A stretch of 64,000 bases of DNA from Odontesthes bonariensis (Eukaryota > Chordata > Actinopteri > Atheriniformes > Atherinopsidae): contig NC_134524.1 of the NCBI RefSeq assembly GCF_027942865.1, forward strand, positions 3,544,536 through 3,608,535. The letters are read 5' to 3'. The position numbers and the translations under genes are program-made. Of the stretch, positions 1 to 11,300 are shown one piece after another; position 1 is the stretch's first letter; every line of letters begins with the position of its first letter. The notes beneath the pieces were generated by a model, which was not told the DNA's origin, searched no databases, and worked only from the letters and a program-made list of their open reading frames with translations.

Positions 1-1266
1 GGTTCCAGTTAACCCGCACAGTTCCAGTTAACCTGCAAAGTTCCAGTTAACCCGCACGGTTCCAGTTAACTCGCACAGTTCCAGTTAACCAGCACAGTTC
101 CAGTTAACTCACACAGTTCCAGTTAACCAGCACAGTTCCAGTTAACTCGCACAGTTCCAGTTAACCCGCACAGTTCCAGTTAACCCTCACAGTTCCAGTT
201 AACTCGCACAGTTCCAATTAACCCGCACAGTTCCAGTTAACCCTCACAGTTCCAGTTAACTCGCACAGTTCCAGTTAACCCTCACAGTTCCAATTAACCC
301 GCACAGTTCCAGTTAACCCGCACAGTTCCAGTTAACTCGCACAGTTCCAGTTAACCCGCACAGTTCCAGTTAACCCTCACAGTTCCAGTTAACCCGCACA
401 GTTCCAGTTAACCCGCACAGTTCCAGTTAACTCGCACAGTTCCAGTTAACCCTCACAGTTCCAGTTAACTCGCATAGTTCCAGTTAACCCGCACAGTTCC
501 AGTTAACCCGCACAGTTCCAGTTAACTCGCACAGTTCCAGTGAACCCTCACATTTCCAGTGAACCCTCACATTTCCAGTGAACCCTCACAGTTCCAGTGA
601 ACCCTCACAGTTCCAGTTAACCCGCACAGTTCCAGTTAACCCGCACAGTTCCAGTTAACCCGCACGGTTCCAGTTAACCCGCACAGTTCCAGTTAACTCG
701 CACAGTTCCAGTTAACCCTCACAGTTCCAGTTAACTCGCATAGTTCCAGTTAACCCGCACAGTTCCAGTTAACCCGCACAGTTCCAGTTAACCTGCACAG
801 TTCCAGTTCCAGTTAACCTGCACAGTTCCAGTTAACCCGCACAGTTCCAGTTAACTCGCACAGTTCCAGTTAACCAGCACAGTTCCAGTTAACCAGCACA
901 GTTCCAGTTCCAGTTAACCTGCACAGTTCCAGTTAACCAGCACAGTTCCAGTTCCAGTTAATTCGCACAGTTCCAGTTAACTCGCACAGTTCCAGTTAAC
1001 CCGCACAGTTCCAGTTAACCCTCACAGTTCCAGTTAACCCGCACAGTTCCAGTTAACCTGCACAGTTCCAGTTCCAGTTAACCTGCACAGTTCCAGTTAA
1101 CCCGCACAGTTCCAGTTAACTCGCACAGTTCCAGTTAACCAGCACAGTTCCAGTTAACCAGCACAGTTCCAGTTCCAGTTAACCTGCACAGTTCCAGTTA
1201 ACCCGCACAGTTCCAGTTAACCCGCACAGTTCCAGTTAACCCGCACAGTTCCAGTTAACCCGCACA
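1..1266. repeat. 19-bp minisatellite
   Basis: Tandem copies of GTTCCAGTTAACCCGCACA run from the window edge to about 1266, roughly 65 copies. Variants change CCCGC to CTCGC, CCTCA, CCAGC or CCTGC, and a few copies carry a doubled GTTCCA. The array begins outside the window, so its true length is unknown. No coding content. Confidence 0.97.
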
Positions 1267-1598
1267 GTTATAATAGTATTAGTAATAGTAATTTGATACT
1301 TTTCAGATGATTTTTGTCTGGTTATTTAGTTTTTATTCGATCATTTGGCATCTCAGCAGCATTCTTGCATGTCTAAAGTTAACTTCTTGTGCAGTTTTGC
1401 AACTCTTTGCATCTCTGTGGTAATTTTCCCTTTTTAACTTTTTATTTTAAATATTTTTTTTAGTTTCACTTCTGACACGTTGCATATCTTCCTCGTCCTC
1501 ACCTGGATTTAAAATGTTACCCGGTTCCTCTCTAACAGAACCTTCTGTTCTGCTGTAAACTTTTCTCATTTTCACACTTCTTCATCCCAACAAACCAG
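1267..1598. other. Unique AT-rich sequence, nothing recognised
   Basis: AT-rich single-copy sequence between the minisatellite and a possible exon. No repeat or coding signal seen. Confidence 0.5.
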
Positions 1599-1995
1599 AG
1601 AAGACTTGAGCGCTGCAGTCACCACAGAGCTGAGAAAACGGTGCGTTTCCGCAGGAAGCTCTCAACCTTTGCTGACTTCCTGTTGCCTTCTGCAGCTGCG
1701 CCCACGCTCGTGACCTGCAGCGAATACTTAGAGCAGCTGTCTGCAGGAAGAAAAAGGGTCGACAGTGAAGTTTTACAGGCTGCAGGACTTTAAAGTCGAG
1801 ACTTTGGAGCTCCTTCGGTGTATTTTTCTACAGTGAACTGCTGTGTGACTTCATCACTTCTGCAGGGATAAGAAGACGTGCTGCAGCACCGTGGAGGACC
1901 TGCAGGCCGACATCACTTCCCCTCCAACTGGGACCAGTCTGGATCAGAGGACTTTCTGCAACGTGGAAGAAAATGCAGAAGAAGACTTGAACTGA
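1599..1995 (+). CDS. Possible last two exons of an unidentified gene
   Basis: A candidate exon at 1599-1640 ends in the donor gtgcgt. A candidate last exon at 1866-1995 follows the acceptor cttctgcag. Joined, the two are in phase and read EDLSAAVTTELRKR, then DKKTCCSTVEDLQADI, then an acidic tail ending EENAEEDLN and TGA. AATAAA lies 81 nt after the stop, as expected of a terminal exon. A second possible exon at about 1696-1760 has a good acceptor but gives a less coherent frame. I do not recognise the protein. It could also be chance open sequence; the case rests only on splice sites, phase and the poly(A) signal. Confidence 0.28.
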
Positions 1996-2075
1996 AGGAG
2001 TCAGATTCGCACTTAAGAAAGTAAGAACAGGCTCCAAAGTGGTTGTAAGCCTCAATATGGACGCAAATCCTGAGC

Positions 2076-2081
2076 AATAAA
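2076..2081 (+). terminator. AATAAA poly(A) signal candidate
   Basis: Canonical hexamer 81 nt downstream of the TGA of the candidate last exon at 1866-1995. It is only meaningful if that exon is real. Confidence 0.3.
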
Positions 2082-2277
2082 CGTTGCGTTAGTTTGTAGT
2101 TTTGACGGTTGGTTTTCTAGGTTAGCTGTTAACTATCCGTGTGTTTCACAGCTGTTTTTCCAAGCTCCATCTTTTGCATTCCCTCTAAATTATCTGATCT
2201 ATTAACATGAAGAAAATTGATTTTTGACACAAAATCTTTCCCGTTTGCATCTCGAATCGTCTTTGATTATTTCCTCC

Positions 2278-2552
2278 ATCCCATCCATCCATCCATCCAT
2301 CATCTTCCGCTGGTCCGGGGATCGGGTCGCGGGGGCAGCAGCTTGAGCAAAGAGACCCAGACGTCCCTGTCCCCGGCCACTTCCTCCAGCTCTTCTGGGG
2401 GGACCCCGAGGCGTTCCCAGGCCAGCCGAGAGACATAGTCTCTCCAACGTGTCCTGGGTCTTCCCCGGGGCCTCCTCCCAGTGGGACGGGCCCGGAACAC
2501 CTCACCGGGGAGGCGTCCAGGAGGCATTCTCACTAGATGCCCGAGCCACCTC
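2278..2552 (-). mobile_element. 5'-truncated LINE with RT C-terminal tail
   Basis: Read on the minus strand this is the 3' end of a fish non-LTR retrotransposon. It encodes the reverse-transcriptase tail motifs RWLGHLVRMPPGRLPGEVF, RGRPRTRWRDYVSRL and PPEELEEVAGDRDVW and ends in a GATG tail (CATC repeats at 2279-2302 on the plus strand). The 12-nt sequence ATTATTTCCTCC flanks it exactly at 2266-2277 and 2553-2564 as a target-site duplication. This is a complete but strongly 5'-truncated insertion, with only about 85 codons left. Confidence 0.9.
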
Positions 2553-2926
2553 ATTATTTCCTCCTTCCTCAATAAACCTTATATGCATGCACACGGAAAG
2601 CTCTCATAAAAGCTAGTGACAACCTTTCATATACATTAGTGAAAGGAGTTTCACCTAAACAAGAAGTTGGTATGTCTCGCTAATATATTTAGCTTTATAT
2701 TAGCGAGTCGTGGCTAAATATTATCAAGTAAAGCAGCTGCTTCTGCAACGCTTCCTGCAGGCTGCTGAGCCTGTGCACGCTTAGCTAGCTAACCAACTAC
2801 TGTTTCAAACGGCTTCCATTTCAAGTGAAATACCTCTGATAACCTATAGGTGCCGGCTACAAAACATCCGAGCTCCCAGTAGACTTCCATTCAAGATGAT
2901 CCTTGTTAACATCTCTTACGCGATAC

Positions 2927-3445
2927 GTCAACAAATCTTTTACCCATGCACCCTGCTAGCCAGCGCTAACGTTAGCTGAACTAGGCTCCTTCATCGCTTT
3001 CTAATATAGGAACTTCTGGTGCTAAAACAGCGAATATGACGGCTAAATGCTGAGCTCGTCAACAAATCTTTTACCTATGCACCCTGCTAGCCAGCGCTAA
3101 CGTTAGCTGAACTAGGCTCCTTCATCGCTTTCTAATATAGGAACTTCTGGTGCTAAAACAGCGAATATGACGGCTAAATGCTGAGCTTGTCAACAAATCT
3201 TTTACCTATGCACCCTGCTAGTCAGCTCTAACGTTAGCTGAACTAGGCTCCTTCATCGATTTCTAATATAGGAACTTCTGGTGCTAAAACAGCGAATATG
3301 ACAGCTAAATGCTGAGCTCGTCAACAAATCTTTTACCTAAGCACCCTGCTAGCCAGCGCTAACGTTAGCTGAACTTGGCTCCTTTCTAATATAGGAACTT
3401 CTGGTGCTAAAACGGCGAATAGGACGGCTAAATGCTGAGCTCCCA
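2927..3445. repeat. 131-bp tandem repeat, four copies
   Basis: Copies starting GTCAACAAATCTTTTAC occur at 2927, 3058, 3189 and 3320, an exact 131-bp period. The last copy has a short deletion near CTCCTT. Each contains GCTAACGTTAGC. No coding role seen. Confidence 0.93.
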
Positions 3446-4456
3446 GTTTCAAAACTGCTCTCCTCCAGAGAATGGACGATATCTTATGGACAAAGTACGT
3501 TTTTTGTGTGCTGTGTTCCGTCTGTTACAATGCAAACGCGCAGCAATATTCAATGCTAACACATAAATCTTTGTATATCTTTATAGGAGCAACAAACACG
3601 TAGAAAAATAGTGTTTTTTTATCAAAACTGTGAGCAAACGATGGTGCATGATGTCTATGTTGATTCAGGAAATAAAATGGATTTAATATGCATCAAACAG
3701 AGGAAATCAGTGTTGAGTAACTATCAATGTATTATTGTTAATCATTATTTCTTTTCTCTTCTGCAGTAAATCTTAGTTGCTTTAAGTCATTTGAAGTCAT
3801 CAGTCAACTCAACGACAAGACTTTTTTGGATTTAAAAGGATTTTACTTTCAAACCCAACCGGCTGGAATAAAATGGTTCCCGGACTAAAATGGTTCCCGG
3901 AGTGGATCCAGATGAAAGCTGTGATGGATTATTGTGGCCTTGGTGGACCAGAGAGGGTTCAGATAAGTCTCCTTTCTGCTACTGTCTTCTGTACCATGAA
4001 ATTGATTCACTCTCAAACACACCGAACTGAACTGTCACTGCTACACTGCTACAGTCGTCACATCAGTTCCTTAACTTTGATTTTCTTATGAGGACTGAAA
4101 TTGTTTGCTTTCTTTGTTCCTTTGTGTTTGAAAACAAAGAATTATTTGCAGAAACTAAATCAGCAGTCGTGTTCTTATTTTTGCTCATTTTGATCGTGCG
4201 GATTTCAAGCTAACCGGTTTGTCGCTCTTCTCTACGAAAAGTGGAAAACGTTACAGAGTGTGGGGTAACCACGGTAACCACCTGTGTTGGAAATCTAATA
4301 CGAGGAGACACTTGAGAACCATTGTGAGCCCATTTATACCCAACGTGTGATTATCAAACCCAAAGGTTGTTAGAGCCTCCTTAGATGGTTATCCAGGATA
4401 GCCACCTGTTGGCTTACATTCCAGGCTTGTAACGGACATTATAAGGATGTAGCAAC
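3446..4456. other. No gene recognised
   Basis: Single-copy AT-rich sequence. The short open frame at 3873-4091 has no recognisable motif and no convincing splice context. Confidence 0.5.
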
Positions 4457-5103
4457 TTAAAGGGATAGTTCGCCTCTTTTGACATGAAGCTGTATGACAT
4501 CCCATATCAGCAACATCATTTCTGAACATCTTCTTACCCCCTGCTGCGTCCTGTGAGCCGAGTTCCAGCCTCGTTTTGGCGTTGATGAAGGTAGTCCGGC
4601 TAGTTGGCTGGGGTTTAAAAAATAAAGCGTTTTGCTTCTCAGAACAATATGCGTTCAACAGAGTAATACATTTGCATCACAAAATGGTTCTCCAGGAAAA
4701 AGTCAGACCTAACAATCTCTTGGCCCTATTTTCTCTCCCTGCGTATCACTGCCTGCTGTGCAGACCGAGCAGCAAACACCGTAACAGGCGCGGCTGGCGG
4801 CAGCAGGCAGTGATACGAAGGGAGAGAAAATAGGGCCAAGCGATTGTGAGGTCTGACTTTTTCCTGGAGAACCATTTTGTGATGCAAATATATTACTCTG
4901 TTGAACGCATATTGTTTTGAGAAGCAAAACGCTTTATTTTTTAGACCCCAGCCAACTAGCCGGACTACCTTCATCAACACCAAAACGAGGCTGGAACTCT
5001 GCTCACAGGACGCAGCAGGGGGTAAGAAGATGTTCAGAAATGATGCTGCTGATATGGGATGTCATACAGCTTCATGTCAAAAGAGGCGAACTGTCCCTTT
5101 TAA
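4457..5103. mobile_element. Foldback MITE flanked by TTAA, copy 1
   Basis: An element of about 640 bp whose two halves are inverted copies. It starts TTAA-AGGGATAGTTCGCC and ends GGCGAACTGTCCCTT-TTAA. TTAA at 4457-4460 and 5100-5103 fits a TTAA duplication of the piggyBac type, but no transposase is present. Related copies lie at 39466-40033 and 52588-53021. Open frames on both strands here are mirror images of the inverted halves, not genes. Confidence 0.85.
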
Positions 5104-6023
5104 TGTGGTACATGAGGACATGCAACGATACAAGGACACAGGACACAGACCTGGTATGCGAGGACTTTTAGCATTATGAGGACTTGTGTTGCACAAACAG
5201 TAATGTTCTTTTAGGAAGACTCGCACTAAAACAGAAAGCATCCACCATGATAAATTACCTCCTGATTTATTAGAAATGCAGAAGTATCTGAAATCTGAGA
5301 GCAGATGTGAGACAAAACTGTCAGAGATCAGCAGCTGCAGCGTCTGTGGCCCACATGCTACATCCTGCAGGTCCTGGATGAGCTGGACAAGGAGGAGAAT
5401 TAAACTGTTTAGGAGGATTTAGACCTGCAGTCTGCTGGACTCAGGAGTCCAACCGTTGTTCTGAATACGCTGACGACGGCTAAAACCAAACTGCTATTTT
5501 TAGTCGTGAGCTTTACCTCCGAGTGACAGTTGAAGAGCGCCAAACCACATCGGCTCGATGTGAAACCTGTGCTCGCTGCTCGCACACGGGGGGCTGCACG
5601 GAAAGAAACCAGTCACAACGTTGTGCTCGTTGCACGTCTTGGTTAGACCCTGAAACCACTCGGCTTTGACTCCTCGAGCAGCAGCGTTCTGCTGTGAAAC
5701 TGCTACCTGCTAAGCTGGTGAGCCGCCGCTGCAGGCACGAGACTCTGAGACGCCTCATCCTGCTGCTAAAGATACTCAAGCTCATTCTGACTGTACTCTG
5801 AGAGATAACCTCCATCTTTTACTTCCACTGTTTATTCACAACTGTTACTAAATCTGTGGAAAACCACAGAGAGTTCACCTCAAAAGACTTTACAGTAAAG
5901 CTGCTGTCTCCTGAGCCACATCGGGCATCAAAAGCGTCTTCTTCTTCTTCTTCTTCTTCTTCTTCTGCTAAAAGCGGGTTAATCCGAGAGGTTCAGCAGC
6001 TAACTCACTATTTATTTATTTAT
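5104..6023. other. No gene recognised; CTT microsatellite
   Basis: A CTT/TTC simple repeat sits at about 5938-5966. The 100-codon minus-strand open frame at 5513-5815 is low-complexity Ser/Arg sequence without a known domain or splice context. Confidence 0.5.
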
Positions 6024-6223
6024 TAGGGCTGGGCAACGATTAAAATGTTTAATCTAATTAATCACATGATTTCCCTGATTAATCACGATTAATCGCATTT
6101 GTACGCAAAATCCAAAAATGAATTCAAAAGTAGCGTATAGCTTTTAGCAAATTTAATGCTAATGCAAAGTTGGGAGAAGGAGAACCCTCACGCCCGGGCG
6201 GTACATTCTTCGCTGGATACTCA

Positions 6224-7305
6224 ATGGACTCCTGGGGGAAGTGGAGGATTGTGTGTTTGCCGATGTTGTCAGTCGAGGATGTTGAAGATTTATACACATT
6301 TGGATTTATGATTACTGGTTTCCTGCTGTTTGGAGTTGGAGGATACCTGGCATATCAAAAAATTAAGAAAACGTGGGCAGCGTTTAGGGATGGGAATCGA
6401 AAACCGGTTCTTGTTGAGAACCGGTTCTCTGTGTTTCAATTCCTTGGAATCGTTTTGGCGATTTTGCAAACGATTCCCTTATCGATCCCAGTGGGCGCGA
6501 ATGACGTCACAGCGCAACGTTGCGTGGCGAGTCCAGCGCAGCCAGCAGCCAACAGTAAACATGGCGCCCAAGCGGTACAAACGCTCGAAAGTTTGGTTAC
6601 ACATCCCTAAAAAAGACGACAACAGGGCAACTTTAAAGTGAATATTTCACCAAAGCGAGGAAATACTACCAACATGCAATAACTATGAATGAATGATTAA
6701 CGTTGGTGAATCTGAACCCAGCAACGTTAGCAACGTTAGCAACGTTAGCAACGTTAGCATGTCCTCGGCTAACACTGCAGGTCACTAACTAACTAACAAA
6801 CACTGCCTATCATGTTAGCAGCATTTGCCTGATTGTAAAAGCTGCTGTTAGTAACAGTTAAGGTTAAACGAATGCCTTCTCAGGCATTACATTTAGATGA
6901 AATCATGAGAGACAGAGCCTGACTGGCTCAGAGCCAGAGGCTGGTGGTGCTACCCCCAGTTCACCTCTACCTCCAGCTTCTCCTTTCACCAGAGCAGGAA
7001 GAGTTCAATTACCCAGGCCAGGATAGACCAATGTGGACCTCACCGTTGTTGGGTTTGTGAGGTCATGACTCGTGTTACTTCTAAACTAAACAAAGTTGAT
7101 GCCAATCGACCGGTTTGTTGTTCTTTTTCTCCAAATGAGAATCAATAAGGGAACCGACAAAGAACCGAATCGTTAAGCAGAATCGAAAATGGAATTGGAA
7201 TCGTAAAAATCTTATCAATTCCCATCCCTAGCAGCGTTTGAGGGGGTCGGCAGAGCAATCAACACTCAGACTGAGATGCTACGTGAGCGGAATCGGAAGC
7301 TGTGA
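6224..7305 (+). CDS. Small single-pass membrane protein ORF split by a hAT insertion
   Basis: The ORF starts at ATG 6224 and is open further upstream in frame. It encodes one predicted membrane segment (FGFMITGFLLFGVGGYLAY), then a basic stretch KIKKTW. At 6385 it is cut by a hAT flanked by GCAGCGTT duplications. Ignoring the hAT and one duplication, the frame continues exactly and ends ERNRKL-TGA at 7303-7305, 75 codons in total. Continuity across the insertion argues that it was a real reading frame. I do not recognise the family; it may be part of an older retroelement or a retrocopied host gene. The insertion makes the present copy broken. Confidence 0.4.
6385..7230 (+). mobile_element. 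Non-autonomous hAT with 8-bp TSD
   Basis: Termini TAGGGATGGGAATCG and its inverse CCCATCCCTA. GCAGCGTT is duplicated exactly at 6377-6384 and 7231-7238. Inside, at about 6560-6640, a short frame starts MAPKRYKRSKVWLH and KKDDNRAT, the usual start of ZBED-type hAT transposases, but it stops before the zinc-finger cysteines. This is an 846-bp deletion derivative. Confidence 0.93.
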
Positions 7306-7335
7306 ACTTTTTTTCCTGGATGCTATGTAAATAAA

Positions 7336-7672
7336 GGGCCGTGTATACTCTCGCAGCAGTGTGTCGCAGCGAGCTTGTCGCAGACATGACGCAGTTATTT
7401 TTTATTTATGCCCAATTTTGAAGCGCGGCCTGCGCCATGTTAATCCCCCGCCACAACGTAAGAGGGACAATCACGAATGGTGTAGAGCGGATGTAGAGTT
7501 GACCAATCAGAGGCCTCCTTTCTCTCCTCCCCGCATATCTGCGGCACTGTCTGCGGTCAGTTACAGTTTTGGGGAGGTGCACCAGAGTGTCTGCGGAAGG
7601 TGGGGGGGGGCATGTCTGCGTTAACTGCGACACACACGCAGACGACCTGGTTTCCGACCATAAACAGGCCTT
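7336..7672. mobile_element. MITE, probably PIF-Harbinger-like
   Basis: Inverted ends include GTGTGTCGCAG near both termini and a right end complementary to AAGGCCTGTTTATGGTC. This resembles a common fish MITE. No transposase frame. Confidence 0.6.
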
Positions 7673-7679
7673 AAGACGC

Positions 7680-8087
7680 TCTGCCCCCCCCATGTGCTCC
7701 CTCCCCTTCCTGAGGACTCCTGTGGAAACTGTTTAGACTGGCTGACAAACTTTCCATCGCTTTCAAGGACAAATGGCCTCTGAGACAGCGCTGCACAGAC
7801 TTATTTGCACACACACACACACACACACATGCTCACTGATCAACATACGCAATCCCCACACCTCCTCATCTGTCCCAATGCTTGATGTTGTGTGTATGTG
7901 TTACTTTTTTTTGTTTTTTGTGCAATCTCAAACTGTATCCTGGGTAAAGTGTGGAATATGATTGTTCTCCTCCTCTCACCTAATGTGGTATTTTCTCCTA
8001 TCTGGCTGCGCTTATCACTGAGCTGGAACTTACTTTTCGTTATGCTATACTTGTGTATGTGTAATGACAATAAATTTGAATCTCATC
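7680..8087 (+). mobile_element. LINE-type 3' end
   Basis: Untranslated tail with a CA microsatellite at 7809-7829. It ends GTAATGACAATAAATTTGAA, a typical fish LINE 3' terminus. It lies inside hAT copy A and may belong to the same insertion as the ORF at 6224. Confidence 0.55.
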
Positions 8088-8321
8088 TCATAACATTTGT
8101 TGTGCAAACACACTTTTAACATCAGCATCTTTCTGTAGTTTTTATGTAGAAGCCTCGCTCCACTGTCTGTTTCCTTGAATGACTTGCTGCTATCAGTTGT
8201 GTGTTTTGCCTTTCAGTGATATTTTAGACTGGAACTACTACGCTGAGAAGACAATTCAACTTGGCAGAGTTTACAGATGACTTTGGTTCTGTCGACTCCG
8301 CCGTCTGGAAGAACTTTAACA

Positions 8322-11300
8322 TGAAGCTTGTTGTTTTATGTGATTTAAGCTTGTTGTTTTATGTGATTTAAGCTTGTTGTTTTATGTGATTTAAGCTTGT
8401 TGTTTTATGTGATTTAAGCTTGTTGTTTTATGTGATTTAAGCTTGTTGTTTTATGGGATTTAAGCTTGTTGTTTTATGTGATTTAAGCTTGTTGTTTTAT
8501 GTGATTTAAGCTTGTTGTTTTATGGGATTTAAGCTTGTTGTTTTATGTGATTTAAGCTTGTTGTTTTATGGGATTTAAGCTTGTTGTTTTATGTGATTTA
8601 AGCTTGTTGTTTTATGTGATTTAAGCTTGTTGTTTTATGTGATTTAAGCTTGTTGTTTTATGTGATTTAAGCTTGTTGTTTTATGTGATTTAAGCTTGTT
8701 GTTTTATGGGATTTAAGCTTGTTGTTTCATGGGATTTAAGCTTGTTGTTTTATGGGATTTAAGCTTGTTGTTTTATGTGATTTAAGCTTGTTGTTTCATG
8801 TGATTTAAGCTTGTTGTTTCATGGGATTTAAGCTTGTTGTTTTATGTGATTTAAGCTTGTTGTTTCATGTGATTTAAGCTTGTTGTTTTATGTGATTTAA
8901 GCTTGTTGTTTTATGTGATTTAAGCTTGTTGTTTTATGTGATTTAAGCTTGTTGTTTCATGGGATTTAAGCTTGTTGTTTTATGTGATTTAAGCTTGTTG
9001 TTTTATGGGATTTAAGCTTGTTGTTTCATGTGATTTAAGCTTGTTGTTTTATGTGATTTAAGCTTGTTGTTTCATGTGATTTAAGCTTGTTGTTTTATGT
9101 GATTTAAGCTTGTTGTTATATGTGATTTAAGCTTGTTGTTTTATGTGATTTAAGCTTGTTGTTTTATGTGATTTAAGCTTGTTGTTTCATGTGATTTAAG
9201 CTTGTTGTTTTATGGGATTTAAGCTTGTTGTTTTATGGGATTTAAGCTTGTTGTTTTATGTGATTTAAGCTTGTTGTTTTATGTGATTTAAGCTTGTTGT
9301 TTCATGGGATTTAAGCTTGTTGTTTTATGTGATTTAAGCTTGTTGTTTCATGTGATTTAAGCTTGTTGTTTCATGTGATTTAAGCTTGTTGTTTTATGGG
9401 ATTTAAGCTTGTTGTTTTATGGGATTTAAGCTTGTTGTTTTATGTGATTTAAGCTGGTTGTTTCATGTGATTTAAGCTTGTTGTTTTATGTGATTTAAGC
9501 TTGTTGTTTCATGGGATTTAAGCTTGTTGTTTTATGGGATTTAAGCTTGTTGTTTTATGGGATTTAAGCTTGTTGTTTTATGGGATTTAAGCTTGTTGTT
9601 TTATGTGATTTAAGCTTGTTGTTTTATGTGATTTAAGCTTGTTGTTTTATGTGATTTAAGCTTGTTGTTTCATGTGATTTAAGCTTGTTGTTTTATGTGA
9701 TTTAAGCTTGTTGTTTTATGTGATTTAAGCTTGTTGTTTTATGGGATTTAAGCTTGTTGTTTTATGGGATTTAAGCTTGTTGTTTTATGTGATTTAAGCT
9801 TGTTGTTTTATGTGATTTAAGCTTGTTGTTTTATGTGATTTAAGCTTGTTGTTTCATGGGATTTAAGCTTGTTGTTTTATGTGATTTAAGCTTGTTGTTT
9901 TATGGGATTTAAGCTTGTTGTTTTATGTGATTTAAGCTTGTTGTTTCATGGGATTTAAGCTTGTTGTTTTATGTGATTTAAGCTTGTTGTTTTATGTGAT
10001 TTAAGCTTGTTGTTTTATGGGATTTAAGCTTGTTGTTTTATGTGATTTAAGCTTGTTGTTTCATGGGATTTAAGCTTGTTGTTTTATGTGATTTAAGCTT
10101 GTTGTTTTATGGGATTTAAGCTTGTTGTTTCATGGGATTTAAGCTTGTTGTTTTATGTGATTTAAGCTTGTTGTTTTATGTGATTTAAGCTTGTTGTTTT
10201 ATGGGATTTAAGCTTGTTGTTTTATGGGATTTAAGCTTGTTGTTTTATGGGATTTAAGCTTGTTGTTTTATATGATTTAAGCTTGTTGTTTCATGGGATT
10301 TAAGCTTGTTGTTTTATGTGATTTAAGCTTGTTGTTTTATGGGATTTAAGCTTGTTGTTATATGTGATTTAAGCTTGTTGTTTTATGGGATTTAAGCTGG
10401 TTGTTTTATGTCTTTAAGCTTGTTGTTTTATGGGATTTAAGCTTGTTGTTTCATGTGATTTAAGCTTGTTGTTTTATGGGATTTAAGCTTGTTGTTTTAT
10501 GGGATTTAAGCTTGTTGTTTTATGTGATTTAAGCTTGTTGTTTTATGTGATTTAAGCTTGTTGTTTTATATGATTTAAGCTTGTTGTTTCATGGGATTTA
10601 AGCTTGTTGTTTTATGTGATTTAAGCTTGTTGTTTTATGGGATTTAAGCTTGTTGTTTTATGGGATTTAAGCTTGTTGTTTTGTGATTAAAGCTTGTTGT
10701 TTTGTGATTAAAGCTTGTTGTTTTATGTGATTTAAGCTTGTTGTTTTATGGGATTTAAGCTTGTTGTTTTATGGGATTTAAGCTTGTTGTTTTATGGGAT
10801 TTAAGCTTGTTGTTTCATGCGATTTAAGCTTGTTGTTTTATGGGATTTAAGCTTGTTGTTTTATGGGATTTAAGCTTGTTGTTTCATGTGATTTAAGCTT
10901 GTTGTTTCATGTGATTTAAGCTTGTTGTTTTATGGGATTTAAGCTTGTTGTTTCATGTGATTTAAGCTTGTTGTTTCATGTGATTTAAGCTTGTTGTTTT
11001 ATGGGATTTAAGCTTGTTGTTTTATGGGATTTAAGCTTGTTGTTTTATGGGATTTAAGCTTGTTGTTTCATGTGATTTAAGCTTGTTGTTTCATGTGATT
11101 TAAGCTTGTTGTTTTATGTGATTTAAGCTTGTTGTTTTATGGGATTTAAGCTTGTTGTTTTATGGGATTTAAGCTTGTTGTTTTATGGGATTTAAGCTTG
11201 TTGTTTCATGTGATTTAAGCTTGTTGTTTCATGTGATTTAAGCTTGTTGTTTTATGGGATTTAAGCTTGTTGTTTCATGGGATTTAAGCTTGTTGTTTTA

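Larger units (their letters stand above)
6024..8322 (+). mobile_element. BED-type hAT remnant, copy A, interrupted
   Basis: The left end, TAGGGCTGGGCAACGATTAA, is at 6024-6150. The internal part resumes at about 8088-8320 and matches copies at 29769-30376 and 35558-36231. About 1.9 kb of other transposons is inserted between the halves, and roughly 43 bp of the element was lost there. The right half of the element is missing: the 23-bp giant array starts where it should continue. Confidence 0.85.

Noticed and set aside
4389..5179. Paired frames on both strands (NAYCSEKQNALFFKPQPTS and similar)
   Set aside because: Mirror-image translations of a foldback MITE; the same peptide appears at 39.5 and 52.6 kb.
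5513..5815. 100-codon minus-strand frame
   Set aside because: No domain, no splice context, unusual composition.
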